A program made the position numbers and the translations under genes. Below the pieces are notes generated by a model, which did no database searches, had not been told where the DNA came from, and worked only from the letters and a program-made list of their open reading frames with translations. From contig JAGTXK010000073.1 in assembly GCA_019096195.1 (NCBI GenBank), forward strand, positions 1,178,001 through 1,242,000: a stretch of DNA of 64,000 nt, read 5' to 3'. Source of the DNA: Boletus sp. NGJ. Its lineage: Eukaryota > Basidiomycota > Agaricomycetes > Boletales > Boletaceae. Numbering within the stretch: the stretch's first letter is position 1; each line of letters begins with the position of its first letter. Positions 9,802 to 22,117 of the stretch are shown here, in pieces.

Positions 9802-12079
9802 ATGTCCCGCATACCCGTCCCGACTCACCACAGGTCCATCGACCCCATGTCCCCCTCAAATCTCTCCGTCGCCCCCTCGCTCCCCGAGACCAGAAAGAAA
9901 CAGTCAAAGCGCGACGAGGTCCGTCTTTCCTCCCTTTCTCTCCCTTCTAATCTCCCCCCGCAGGCAATCCGCAAGAAAATCGAATCCGAACTTGCCCGAA
10001 AGCGCACCATCTCGACCACCCTCCAGTCCGGCCGCAGCAAACGTCAAGCCAAGCCAGCAGTGACCAAGGGTACAGTCGCCGCCCTCAAGCCCAGTCCCGC
10101 CCTCACCGTCCCGGAGAACATCACTGTCGCAGAAGCCAGCCAACTATGTGCTGCCAAGCGCACCGACTGTGTCCTCGTCGTCGACGACGACGAAGGCCTT
10201 AGCGGCATATTCACCGCCAAGGACTTGGCATACAGAGTATGTCCCTTTCTTTCCCTACTCCTCACTCGCGTCGATCATCTCCAACAGGTCACTGCAGAGG
10301 GTCTCGATCCTCACTCGACACCCGTCAGTCATATCATGACCCGCAATCCCATGGTCACCCGTGACACCACCAGTGCAACAGAGGCCCTCCAGCTCATGGT
10401 TCAAAGACATTTTCGACACTTGGTCAGTCATCAGATACGCTCATCTCATCCATCTCATCCTCGTCTTCTGCTAGCCCGTTTGCAATGAGGATGGAAATGT
10501 CGTCGGTTTGCTCGATATCACCAAAGTTTTCCACGAGGCCCTCAACAAGGTCGAACGCAGCTCCTCCGCATCCGAGAAGCTCTACAATGCTCTCGCAGGT
10601 GTACAGTCAGAACTCGGCCCCGGCATGGCTTCTAATCCTCAAGCAGCCGCCATGCTCGCATACGTCGACGCCCTCCGTGAAAAGACCGCGTTGCCTGATC
10701 TGACCACAGTCATGGACTCGCGCACGCAGCCAGCTACAGTGACCCCGAAAACAACCGTTCGCGAAGTCGCAAAGCTAATGAAAGAGCGCAGAGTGACAGC
10801 CGTTTGCGTCATGGAAAATACATCCGACAGCGTACACCCCAAGATTGCTGGTATCTTCACGAGCAAGGATATAGTCCTCCGGGTAATCGCTGCTGGTTTG
10901 GATGCTGGCATATGCAGCGTCATTCGGGTTATGACTCCCCATCCCGACACTGCACCTCCAACAATGACTGTCCATGACGCACTCAAGAAAATGCACAGTA
11001 TGTACGGTCAGTCTCGAACCAACACCCGCTGATGCATCTGTCCCCAGATGGCCACTACCTCAATTTGCCTGTTGTGGAAGCCGACGGACGGCTAGTAGCT
11101 ATCGTTGACGTGCTCAAGCTCACATATGCCACTCTCGAGCAGGTATGTAATCTCAGGTTAACCCTATTCCCTTGTTGACTTGTTGTAGATGAACGCAATG
11201 AGTGTTGAAGCAGCCGGTGAAAATGCTGACACAGAGGGTGGCCCAATGTGGGGTCGTTTCTTCGATTCCATTGGTGGTCACGACGATACGGAATCCATGG
11301 TATCAGGCTCACATGTCCCTACGGATGGACATCCCATCTCGGTACATCACCTCTCCCGCACTCAGCAGTCACCCTACCCAGAAGTCCACCCGAATGACTC
11401 TGCTTCCGTTGTTGATGATGACCCCGAGTCTGTTCTTGACGCGTACCCGCGTAAGAAAGGTGCACATAATATCCCCAGCATCATGGGTGCAGCCTCGACC
11501 GTACCCCTTGATGATGGCACCTACGTCTTCAAGTTCCGGACACCGAGTGGTCGGACGCACCGTTTCCAAGCTAGACACGACAGTGTCGAGATGCTCCGCG
11601 AGATTGTATCCGGAAAACTTGGCAGCGACCCATTCTTCGCTTCGTACAATGGTGATCCAGACCAGAAGCCAGACCCGACAGACTTCATATTGTCATACAC
11701 GGACGCAGATGGGGATACGGTGTTGATCACAAGCGACAATGATATCGCTGACGCTGTCAAGATTGCGCGTACGGCGGGCTCGGATCGTGTTGTATTGTTC
11801 ATCCAAGGTGGTACGCACTGGGAGGAAGCAGGTGCGGACAAGAGTGACACCAAAGCCCCCGAGGTCACGACCCCGCCACAAGAGGAAGTGAGGGTGGCCG
11901 AGAAGCCAGAGGTTGTCCCGGAGCTGCCCGTTGTGGCCCCGCCCCCCCAGGTCCCCGTGCCACCGCAGCAGGAGCTCGTGTTGGGCATCCCCAAGGACTT
12001 GTTACTTCCCGCGAGTATAGGCGCTCTCGCTGTCGTCATTCTCACTGTTTTCACCGTCTCACGTCTGACGCGCGATTAG
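9802..12079 (+). CDS. CBS-domain and PB1-domain membrane protein (Mug70-like)
   Basis: Four CBS motifs form two Bateman modules: segments around TVPENITVAEASQLCAAKRT, STPVSHIMTRNPMVTRDTT, TALPDLTTVMDSRTQPATVT and SVIRVMTPHPDTAPPTMTV, each followed by a GIFTAKDL / VVGLLDITKV / GIFTSKDIV / LVAIVDVLKL strand. Such modules usually bind adenine nucleotides. A PB1-like domain follows (TYVFKFRTPSGRTHRFQA ... FILSYTDADGDTVLITSDND), then a Pro-rich linker and one C-terminal membrane helix (LLLPASIGALAVVILTVFTV) ending VSRLTRD. The same CBS-PB1-TM order is found in fission yeast Mug70 and many basidiomycete proteins. A 45-nt intron probably lies at about 9919-9963; it is a multiple of three, so the frame stays open either way. 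Further introns lie near 10237, 10421, 10998 and 11142. Function is not established. Confidence 0.85.
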
Positions 12080-12403
12080 GAACGCGGTTTTAAATGGCTG
12101 TCGTATCCATCTTATGTTGATAGGTGCTGCCATTTCGCTGATTGATGGACCTTTTTTCTTTCTACGGTACATGTTGCACCCATGCCGGTCGGGCGGTCTC
12201 ACTCGTTTGCATATACGACTTTTGCATGATATTCTTTTCCACGAGACCAGTAATGAAGACGAGTGATAGGCGCTGGAGATAATTTGAGTGGCAAATACCG
12301 GCCCGGATTTCTGCAATAGAGATCAAGCGAGCATTCTCCCAGCCCGTGAACATGTATAAATTCATCTGCCAGTCGTGACATTGGCACAGTTCAGTTTTGT
12401 CTC
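12080..12403. other. Intergenic stretch before threonine aldolase
   Basis: This 324-bp gap should hold the 3' end of the CBS-PB1 gene and the promoter of GLY1. A TATA-like tgtataaattc lies at about 12353-12363, roughly 45 bp upstream of the GLY1 start codon. No coding signal is seen. Confidence 0.4.
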
Positions 12404-14009
12404 ATGCCGTCCGTGCCAGATCTTAGACTTGCTCAGCTCTTCGACGAGGTCAAGTGTGATGTCCTCACCAAGAGTCAAGACACCGACAATGCACTCAAGT
12501 TCCAAGAGATATCGAGAACCTTTCTCTGTGAGTTCCCTCGGAATGGTGTGCCCATCTGGTCATTGAAATGGAGCGCATCCATCGCTGTTAGCCGACACGA
12601 TCACAGGTAGATACGCACGCAGCATCGATCGAACGACGGACATGAACTGAATCCGAGCTAAACAGTGCCAACGAAGCAGATGAACGAATATGCCCTCCGT
12701 GCTTCACTTGGCGACGATGTCTACTTTGACGAATCCACCGCTGCCCTCGAGGCGCACATTGCCAAGATAACCGGGAAGGAAGCTGGTCTCTTCTTGCCCT
12801 CTGGAACGATGTCCAACCAAATCGCTCTGCGGACGCACCTCCAGCAGCCACCACACTCTGTCATCACCGATGCTCGCGCCCATATCTATCGGTGAGTATC
12901 GTGGATCGTTTGCGCACCATTTTGTATACTGATGGTGAGTTAGGATGGAGGCTGGCGGTGCTGCGTTCCACTCGCAAGCCAACAGCATCCCTATATTCCC
13001 TGAGAACGGTGAGTGCAGATAAGATAAGGACGTCGAGGCGACACTCACATGGCACTGGGTCATCAGGTCACCATTTAACGTGGGAAGACATTGAGCCACG
13101 CATCGTCTCTGGCACAGACGTGCACGTGTAAGGCGTACTCACAGGTCGGCCGAAATCCAGTCTCACTTGTATTCAGCGCGCCAACGCGGATCATCGCGCT
13201 GGAGAATACCCTCAACGGGACCATCATACCTCACAAGGATGTATTGGAGATTTCAAAGAATGCGCATGCCCAGGATATCATTATGCACCTGGACGGAGCA
13301 CGGATCTGGCATGTCGCCGTCGAGACTGGACTGTCTATGAAAGAAATTTGTGACCCCTTTGAATCCGTTAGCCTCTGCCTTTCCAAGGGCCTCGGTAGGA
13401 TCTCTTCCATTTATTTTTTCCACCTGCATTACACTGGTGAACACCGTTCCCCAGGTGCGCCGATTGGTACATGTTTGGTCGGCACAAAGGCCTTCGTCAC
13501 CAAGGCACGGTGGTTCAGGAAGCTTTTTGGCGGCGGAATGCGCCAGACGGGTTACCTCGTCGGTTGCGCTGCCTATGCGCTCACCCACAACCTCCCACAA
13601 CTTCCTCGCGTTCATGCGCTTGCCAAGCGCTTGCAACAGGGCCTGGAAGCCATCGGCGTTGGGATTCTAAGTCCTGCTGAAACTTGCATAGTGGGTCACC
13701 CGGCATTTCCATTTGTCATCATGATATGATGCTCGGTCCCAACAGTTGTTTTATGACCCGTCTACCATCGGTGTGGAGTATTGGGAGGTCGTCGAGCGTG
13801 CCGCTGCGCTCGAAAAACCCATCAAGATTAACGGGTCCCGCATCGTGCTACACATCCAGAGCTCTTCCCATGCGGTCGAAGATTTCCTCGACCTCATGAG
13901 GACATTGAAGGAAGAGAAGGCAAAGGCTGGCTGGACGCCTGATCAGGCACCATTCAAGAAGCAGAATCTCTTGCAGGATGTGTATGTCAAGGCTACCAAG
14001 CCAACCTAG
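12404..14009 (+). CDS. GLY1: L-threonine aldolase, PLP-dependent
   Basis: Threonine aldolase cleaves L-threonine and L-allo-threonine to glycine and acetaldehyde; in yeast Gly1 is a main glycine source. Family segments in order are SDTITVPTKQM, ASLGDDVYFDEST, GKEAGLFLPSGTMSNQIAL, IYRMEAGGAAFHSQA, PTRIIALENTLNGTI, IIMHLDGARIWHVAVETG (Asp and Arg of the PLP site) and SLCLSKGLGAPIG, which carries the Schiff-base lysine. FGGGMRQTGYL follows. At least seven introns are needed. A 15-nt exon at 12592-12606 encodes the central part of SDTITV; without it the conserved cofactor-binding start of the domain cannot be read. The C-terminus ends at KATKPT. The gene is convergent with URB2, with 270 bp between their stop codons. 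Confidence 0.9.
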
Positions 14010-14279
14010 ATGAACCTGAAATATGTATATGGTGCTCTTCAACAGCGAGGTACTTGGATCCGAGTGCATGTAATAAAAGTGCGTTATGCAATGGTCGTGA
14101 TGGCGCACAGTGAACAGAAAAAGAGGAGATGGTGCGACCCGAAAGGACTCACGATATGAAGTGTACCAATACAATGACGCCTTACCCTTACTTCATACTC
14201 GAGGGATGCCCATATAATCACAGATATTTCGACAAGTATGTGATAGATTCGTCGAATTGATCCAAGCCTTCAACCGATC

Positions 14280-17200
14280 TTAACCCTTGCCCACGTACCG
14301 CTGTTTTTCGTATTCCTTCCAAAGAGACTTCAGGATCGTCTTCCCGCCCGAATCCAGCGCGGACACCATCAGAGCGTCCCGACTATGTTCCCCCACCATC
14401 TCACACAAAGCAAACAACCCAGGCTCGAGATCCCTCCTCGTCTCTGCATTTATGATACATAACGGATCGTTGAACGCGTCCACGTACGCGACGAGGACGT
14501 ACGACGCGTGTTTCGCAAACGGCTTCGCGAGGGATTCTGCTTTCTGCGGTTCAGTGGACGTCGGTGGATGTGCGTAGCCGTACGTTCTCGGGACAGTTTT
14601 GGTGGTAAGCGAGGTGAGGAGACGAGCGAAAGCGCGCGCTTCGTCCGTGGATAAAGGTTGGGAGGCAGACAGCCACGACGGGAACGTGTCTGTGACGATT
14701 TTGCTCTGTTTTGCACCGAGTTGGGGACGTATCTTCCGGCTGAGCATCATCAGTTGGCGAAGGACAAGGCTGAGGTGAGGGAGGGTATTCACGACAAGGT
14801 CGCGTCGCAGTCGAACGAGTGCCCCAATGATGGTGACGATGTGGTGAAAAATGGGGAACACGGTCGTAGCGTCGTGCTCTGAGGAACCAGAGAGTATTTT
14901 GTTAAGGAGTGACCATATATTGCCGAGATCCACGGAGCGAATGGCTGCTGGCTGTGATTCATCGTCAGCAGATTAGTCGAGAATCCCACCGAGGAATGTG
15001 TACCCGATCTGAACAATGCTTCGCAATAAATTCCAGGTATTGCAGTTTTAGATGTGATGAACCCCCATGAATCTCCTCTCGGTCAGCGAACAAATTGAAG
15101 CATCGCGTCGCAAAGTTTTGGATGACCTTTAGCGTGCCTATGAACATTTGTCGGTAACATGAAAACATTAGTAATGGGGTCAAATATACCTTGCGGTGCG
15201 TCATGTAGCTGGACCATACCGAGACGGATTAAGCGTTCACGCTGACCCACTCGGAGTCCGCTTCCTCCAATGGCTTCTGCCAGGACATCTAACAAGTGAG
15301 AAAAGTCTTTGACGGACAATCTCTTCGAGGATTGTGTTATGTGAGCATCCATAATACGTTCGACTATTAAGATAGAGTTAGAAACACGACATTGAAACAT
15401 GGAAGAAAGACGACGCACTATCGGAACCCCGGTCGTCAGCGTTTACAGTATAGAAACTGACAAGGACATCGAGGTGAACACGATGCGAGACGTCAGGCAT
15501 ACACCAAAGCTCCTCAAACAGAAGTCCGAGGATGCTCGAGCAAGTCTCGGAATCCAGTCTAGCGGAATTTTCACTACGAATCGTTGATGTCGCCAACTTC
15601 AGCCCAAACGGGGTTGATGCAACTTGAACTAAAGGAGGGTCAAGAACAGTGACTAGGTGACCCTTGATGAACGCACAGTTCATTCCCAGCCACCGCGTCA
15701 ACGACAAGGTACGAGACCATGCGTTGATTTGTTCACTCGGGGGGAACTCATCTAGCTCAGTGGTATCTCTTTCCACCAATCTTCGTGCATGTGGTAAAAG
15801 CGCGCACTCCAGAGCCTCGAGAAGTGTCTTCAATGCGCGTTTGACCAGATCGGGCAGACTGCCGTGTGTTCATCTTATCATTATAAAACGGAATTTATCG
15901 CGAGACCGTACCTAGTGGGGTCAAAGTCACTTTCCAAGCGCTCGATAAGCTTCAGGACGCTTGACTGAACGACGAGATGTGTCCACGTCTCCTGACAGTT
16001 CGGCCGTGAGAACGGTTTAGCGTCTACAAGCGTAGATATGACGCTGGAGATAGCTGCTGCTGCCTCCGGTTCCTGTGAGCGCAGGAGGCTCCTAAGGCAG
16101 AAATCGTTGTCGACATACACACAAGAGAGATGGTTGGAACCCACACAACGTGTAATTGTATCAAATCGAGGGTGGCAGTCGTGAGTGCCTCTGAAGGGGA
16201 AGATATGCACAATGGAGAGCTAAGCAGATGGTTGACAAAAGCCAAAGAAGTCTTCACACGTATGTTGCATGAGCACAGTATGGAGTAAGAATATAAAACT
16301 CACACTGTGGCTGGATGTATTCAGAAACTGCCCCATGCGCTGCAAAAAGACCCGAACGAACGTCAGTCGGCGAGACCATTTCTTCAATTCCTCTGCTGGG
16401 GCACTGTCACCCGCTTCCTCCGTATGAGGTTTCCCCTGAAGACTCGGGTTACTTCCATCCATGTACCTTTTGGCTTTGCTTTTTTGCCCGTTCGCGTCTA
16501 TCTCTGTGCAAATTTGAACGTCTCCGGCTATGGCCCTTTTGACCAGCTCAGCACGTACGGGACGAGTGAAGTACTCTGGAGGCACATAATGAAGGAGTCT
16601 GTATGCATTGCATGCGAGAGTGAGTTCAGTTTGAGCTGCTGGGTTTGCGACCGAATGCGACTCGACTCCAGGGGTAGGAAAACAGTATGAAGAGAGTGGT
16701 GCGGTTAGACTCAGTACGGATGATAGAAAAACGGCTGTTAATTAGGCTTAGTCCTAAAGTGAGTAGGTTAACGGAGTGACGGACCTCGAATGTTATGTAG
16801 TTCCCAGAACTGTGCATTTCGGAGGAGATCGAGGAGAATACTACGTGATGTGAGGGCAACATGGTCTCGTTGCAAATAAATCTCATTAGAATTCTCCCGA
16901 GTATCCTCATCGGGGATATCAAGAGGTACGGCGAGAAGCAGTGAGACGAGTCTCTCCAGATTTTCTGTCGAGGCCAGTGCGCTACCGAACACCAAAGAGT
17001 CAGACGAAAGGCACTCCCACCCACTCTACCTTCATAGAAAAGCTAACTCACTCGAGGACATCGATCCACCTATCCGTCAATACATACAGGGCTGCGAGGC
17101 CCAAATTGTCGCGAGTGAGAGCGGCCGATACACCAGACCACTTTGATTTCGACAAGGGACGAGTGGTAAGGATGTCGAGTGTCACAGTGAAGATTGGCTG

Positions 17201-19631
17201 TGTCTCCATCTGTTTCTGGGAGTAGTGATGTGTGTACCAGATATGCCAAAGGAGGGTCCGAATCTGGTACAGAAACATGGGGTAAGGAAAGCCAAGAGTC
17301 ACGACGCGTAAACCACGCACAGTTTCGAGGACCAGCTCTGGATCTGACGCCTCATCCCGCACAACATTCAATAGTGTTCCCACATGCACTTCCCCGAGCC
17401 GATCGCAATCTCCAAGAGGAAAAGACACCCGAGCGCGGATGTCGTATAGAAATCGAAGGGCAGCAGATGTCACAATGTGAGGGTAAAGTGTGGAGGAAGG
17501 GCCTGTTTCGACCGTATGCTTTCGTTTCTTGCCATCTCTACCTTTCATCACGTCATGTTCCTCGCCTTTTCCAGTCTTTTCCCTCAGACAGTCCCAAATG
17601 ACGGTCCACCCCGACTTCCCAACATCGCCCCATAAAGCCTCCAATGGATATTCCTCGTCCTTGGTATAGGCGCTCGCGGGTAAATTGGATAGAACCGTCC
17701 CTGCAACACGGCCCGTGTAAGAGAACACTTGAGCCTGAGCCGGCACCAATCTTGCCTCGTGCCCGTTCTTATTCGTGGCCTCAATAATCTTCCGTTTTTT
17801 AGCAGCCCTCTCCTCTTCTTGGTATGCATCCTTGAAAGCCCTCCAAGCGCTTTCGACTGCCTGAAGTACAGCAATCGCCAGAGGTGTAGTCTGAGTGGGT
17901 GTTAATGATGTCTGGAGGGCACGTGCAAGAGCAGGTAGGTGGTAAGCAAGGGGGAAAGTGCTCTTCATGGTCAGAGATGAGAATGTCCAGGAGGTGGAAG
18001 AAGCGGAGCTCGCAACCACAGCACCCAGAAGGGCCATCGCGTACGTGTGTAGTGTACGTGTTTTGGTGTGATATTCGAGCACATGTGCAAGGAATTCTGA
18101 GGCTGGTGTTGTGACTAGGTGGAATAGTGACGGTGAAATCTGGTAATAAGGTAGAAATAGGAATCGCAAAAGAGTCTAAGGAGACTACTCACATTGATAA
18201 AAGCGGAGAGTATTCTCTCCAATACAGATCCTACGAAGTCGTATTCAATCTGAACGAGCACGTCCAAGAGCCGTGTAGAGAGAACGACTAGTTCTGCTCG
18301 AGAGTCTGCTCACGTATGTTACGTTTGGAACGAAGACTATGCAACCAACTTACCTTTGGAAGAAACATCTAGAGTTTCCAAGATCTCAACGGCTTTGTCT
18401 CTCGCCTCACTCAAAGCCAGTTCCCCTCCGTACTCGCCGTTTGTCGCGTCAATATGTGTGCCACGGACAGAGTGGGAAACGAAGAGACGCTCTTTTCCTA
18501 TAATCTCAAAAACACCAATAACGGACTTCCACTTCTCCACTTCAAAGTGCTCCCCAAGGCTCGCAGAACCCCAAATTAGGGTCCAGCATCTTCCTATGAA
18601 ATCCATTCCCCTTTTTCTAACTTCTTCTTTTCCGCCAACAGCGCTAGATGCAGAGACAAAGAGCGCAGATCTATGTCTGTGGGTCGCGCTTATAAAAGAG
18701 GTGAAGACTTTCGGGAGAACGGGCAGGAGCGAGGAAATGAGAGGCGTGGACGAGGACAAGGCAGAAAACAGTGTATCGAGTGGCTGTTTGAGAGCATCGA
18801 GGGAGAAGAGCGTGTCTGCGCCTCCAGCATATATACTGTCTTGGAGCTGTTTCGTAGACGAGGGACTAACAAGGGTGAGACTGGTGCAGATGGTGCACAG
18901 CCAGGAAGAAAGGTGGACGGTGAGAAAGGAATTGTAGAGCTGGACAATCATGGGATTAGATTCAGTCCTGAGATCCGCGATTTACCAAGGTCTGGCCGCA
19001 ATTCATCGACGACCGACAACGAGATACTCACTTTTTTCTTGTTCCCTGCATTTGTCAGCGCGTTCCTGTACGCGCCGACAACAGCTGAACAGATCCAACC
19101 CAAATCATCGTCTATACGCTCCCACTCCGTACAAGCGTCGAAAACGGCACTGAGACAGTCCCCTAGCGCGTCAACGCCGATTTTCTTCTGCCCCAAGGGC
19201 CAAAGGACGGCAAGCGCAGCTCGAGCTGGGGCAAGTACTTGCGAGGAGTTAAGAGAGAGCAATTGGATGACAATTGTGTCGAGTTGGAATCGATTCAGCA
19301 GCGGGAGGAGCCATGATTTTATGGGCCGTGCGGCTGTTGGAAGTGGGGTGGTAAGCACGCCGCAAAGCAATAACCAATATCTAGCATCTGCGATGGGATC
19401 AGAGACGGACTTTGCACCCCTTGATTTCTTTGCTTGTCCGAGCAGGGTGAGCAGCCATTCCCCAATAACTTCACCCTTATTTGCTGCGCCGAAAGATGGG
19501 TCTGACCAAGCAAGACAAGCTATCTCGATCTTAGAGGGTCCTGGGATGGATGGTGGGTCGGTGGATGATTTGAGGAGGCGCACGAGAGCATGGACAGAGT
19601 TTGTGCTATTCGTCATGTCAGCCTTCGCCAT
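14280..19631 (-). CDS. URB2: URB2/NPA2, large nucleolar pre-ribosome biogenesis protein
   Basis: Urb2 (Npa2) is a large helical-repeat protein of early 60S pre-ribosomes, acting with Npa1 and Dbp6. It is recognised here by its C-terminal domain: LPHLSLVLRQLMML ... ESLAKPFAKHASYVLVAYVD ... LEPGLFALCEMVGEHSRDAL ... GGKTILKSLWKEYEKQRYVGKG, the Urb2/Npa2 C-terminal signature. The N-terminal part, from MAKADMTNSTNSVHALVRLL at 19631, is a poorly conserved helical array. Exons recovered run 19631-19039, about 18921-18345, 18180-17048 with interruptions, and many shorter ones down to 14280, more than ten in all. I did not fix every splice site in the 15.0-17.0 kb part. The product is about 1,500 residues. 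Long open frames on the opposite strand here are shadows. Confidence 0.82.
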
Positions 19632-20044
19632 GTTAGACGTTATGTGCAGCTATGCGCCGACAAAACAGCGTTTCCTGCATGAACTGCTCTTTGAAGTGGG
19701 TTGCTCCCTGTCGATTCTGCCCGGCCAATACAAGTCAGTTACGAGCTCTTTGCCTTGGCTGGTGGTAAGATGTAGACTTGGATGGATCATGCAACAGTGG
19801 GACCCCAGTTAGCCTTTCAAACTACATATAATACTCAGCCACACTTGTGAGCTTCAAAACAATATTTTCATCCCCAAGAAATGTTTGTTGACATGACTTG
19901 CATATGGACTCCTGAAGGGTCAGACAGTGTCATTCCCTAACCTGCTCTCAAACAGTGTCTTAACGGAACCAAAATTTCGGATGCAATCATCTGCTCTAGA
20001 TCAGATCCTCCTCGACGACTTACAAGTCCATTTATTAGAATCGA
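19632..20044. other. Intergenic region upstream of URB2
   Basis: This 413-bp gap holds the promoter of URB2 and the 3' flank of the RBR ligase gene, both on the minus strand. AT-rich patches occur (for example 19824-19836 and 19855-19870). I see no further coding or RNA gene signal. Confidence 0.4.
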
Positions 20045-21769
20045 TCAAATAAACTCGAACCCTTCTACCGGCTGCCACTCATCTGCTGCACTCGGGACAA
20101 AGTCAAATAGTTTCGAGAAGCAGGATGTATGCGGTGTGGAGAAATGCTGGTATGGATTTGCTCCGGGGATCTTCGTACCACAGCGGTAGCAAAAGTGAGC
20201 TCCACACTTGGCACAGGTCATCTGTAGGGTTTGGTGCAACGCACGGTACAGTAGTGTAAGTGATTTGGACAAGAACAAATGCGTTGCAAACGCCACAACC
20301 CGTCCGCCTTGCTGTGCAACTGGATATGAAGTAGAGTTGTACGCACATGATTACAGCCCATTGATTTCTCGACTCTTATTCCACAACCGGGGCAAGCCAT
20401 CGTGCTGGAATCCATCCATTTCCTGTTCTCTTGCTCTTCCTCGTGCTGCCTCACGAGTTTGAACACATTGCTACGACCATATCGACGTTCTATAGCACGG
20501 CGATCGGAGGAATCCGGCGGGGCCAAGAGGTAATCAAGGATGAATCTGGAAGTCAGAGGGAGTGGGCAAGGAGTGTGTGGCCCGTGCCTGGTAGCGAGGG
20601 TCAAGAGAGACACGGGGACGATGCATGAAAGCATACCAAGTGCGCCTACAAAACGCACAAAAACAGTAACTGCATGAAGTACAGGTGCGCAGACGCGCCC
20701 AGCCGGACTCGTCTTCGTCAGAGCGGCCAATTGTCGATGTATCGCATTGAGGTTTTGTGACGGGTTCCTGACAGTATTGCATCGGACAGTGGATCATGGT
20801 TGGATCACGCTCGATATCGCGTTTCTTGCGGAGCCATTTCCATCTGTCAAGTTCGTTCTCCGAGAGGACAACTCTGACTTCATCCTCTGTTGCTTCGCGG
20901 AAACCATCCGCGTCCTTTGCATCAGTGTTCCCACAGTTGGGTTCTGGACAACCAACACGAGAGACCTGGCCCTCCTTGACATGTAGTCCCCACATGTCGA
21001 CTAGACATGCTCTACAGAAGACGTGACCGCATGAGAGGGCGAGACAGTGAATGCCCTTGCGCTCTGACAGACATATCGCGCATAGATAAGAGGCGTGTGC
21101 AAACTCGTCTGATTTGGATGAGGAAGCATAGGCGAGGAGGGGAGGGAGGAGGAGCTGTGGGGACGGATGGGGAATTCTGGAGGGGCGGTAGATGCGATGA
21201 GCGAAAGAGGGGAGAAGAAGGGATGGACGTACTGGATAGAGCGCGTGTCGGCGAGTAGTCCGATGTCTGCCAAGAAATCACCTGTGCGTATCCACTCGAC
21301 CCAGGCATAGAGAACCCCTGAATTGTCTCCTGGAGACCACATTGCGGTCATGCGTTCCTTGATAAGGGTGAGTGCGGATGGGGGTAACCAGGCGGAGGTG
21401 GCGAGGAGAGATTGGATGATGGGGGGAGAGTGGGCGGGATACGAAAGAGGGAGGGCGATGCGGAGATGAAGGGGGGGGAGGATGGAGAGGGAGGCGGAGA
21501 GGGAGGGAACATGGGCGGGGACGGAGAAGGAAGCGGAAGAGAGATAGGTGTCGTGTGGGACGGTAAAGATGCGGAGAGGGGTGTCGAGGCCGAGCTCGAC
21601 GGGGACGAGAAGAGTGACGATCTTATCCTCGTTGGATACGCAGATCGTCGGGTGGATCGACTGCGGGGGCGGGTCAGAATTGGCGACGACAACGACGACG
21701 AGGACGAGGACGAGGACGAGGACGGGCACGGACCTGGAGAACGGACCACTCCTCAGACTGGCTGGACAT
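20045..21769 (-). CDS. RWD-RBR E3 ubiquitin ligase (RNF14/Itt1 type)
   Basis: RBR ligases accept ubiquitin on a RING2 cysteine before passing it to substrate; the RNF14/Itt1 branch has an N-terminal RWD domain. An ATG at 21769 gives MSSQSEEWSVLQ, joined over a Pro/Arg-rich intron to SIHPTICVSNEDKIVTLLVP, an RWD start. RING1 is CAICLSERKGIHCLALSCGH, then VFCRACLVDMW. The IBR region includes IHCPMQYCQEPV and CTSCSYCFCAFCRRTW. RING2 reads ACPGCGIRVEKSMGCNHMTC, then AKCGAHFCYRCG; the Cys in SMGC is the expected catalytic residue. A tail ends at EWQPVEGFEFI. Introns lie near 21725-21655, 21240-21090, 20990-20630 and 20340-20230 (limits approximate). The first intron carries a GAGGAC-type microsatellite. 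It is divergent from the KH-domain gene. Confidence 0.87.
21681..21725. repeat. GAC/GAGGAC microsatellite
   Basis: Short imperfect tandem runs of GAC and GAGGAC lie inside the predicted first intron of the RBR ligase gene. If translated in either strand the run gives low-complexity Asp/Glu or Val/Leu tracts, so open frames here should not be trusted. Confidence 0.7.
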
Positions 21770-22117
21770 GATTGAGATTGATAATATTATTTATTTATTT
21801 GTAATAAAATAAAATAAAATAACAATAGTAATCGACAGCCAGAAAAAGAATCTCTCCATCGCAGAACGTCGACCACGACTGCGACGACGACGAGCACGAC
21901 GAGCATCGAGTAGAGCGTGTCACCGACCCATCGTCGACAACGACATCCGCGTCAAATCCGCAACCCACCCCCATTGCGTTGTTCAGTCCGCAGCGAGCGA
22001 GACATTGGCGCTGAGGAGTGAATACCCTCCTCCTAATTCGAGAGAAGCATACCCCCCTCATTTCTTCTTCCCGCTGCCGGCACTTGTTCTCCTTCCCTCA
22101 CCACCCTCACCCAGAAG
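21770..22117. other. Divergent promoter region between the RBR ligase and KH-domain genes
   Basis: About 348 bp separate the two start codons as modelled. An AT-only stretch (21781-21826, rich in ttattta and aaaataaaat) is unusual for this GC-balanced window and probably lies at the core of the promoter. The start of the KH gene is uncertain, so part of this region may be coding. Confidence 0.4.

Noticed and set aside
18673-19812. A 379-codon plus-strand open frame
   Set aside because: It lies opposite well-supported URB2 exons, has no family resemblance and arises from codon bias on the other strand.
21412-21771. Plus-strand acidic, Gly-rich frame
   Set aside because: It is the antisense of the RWD part of the RBR ligase and includes a microsatellite.
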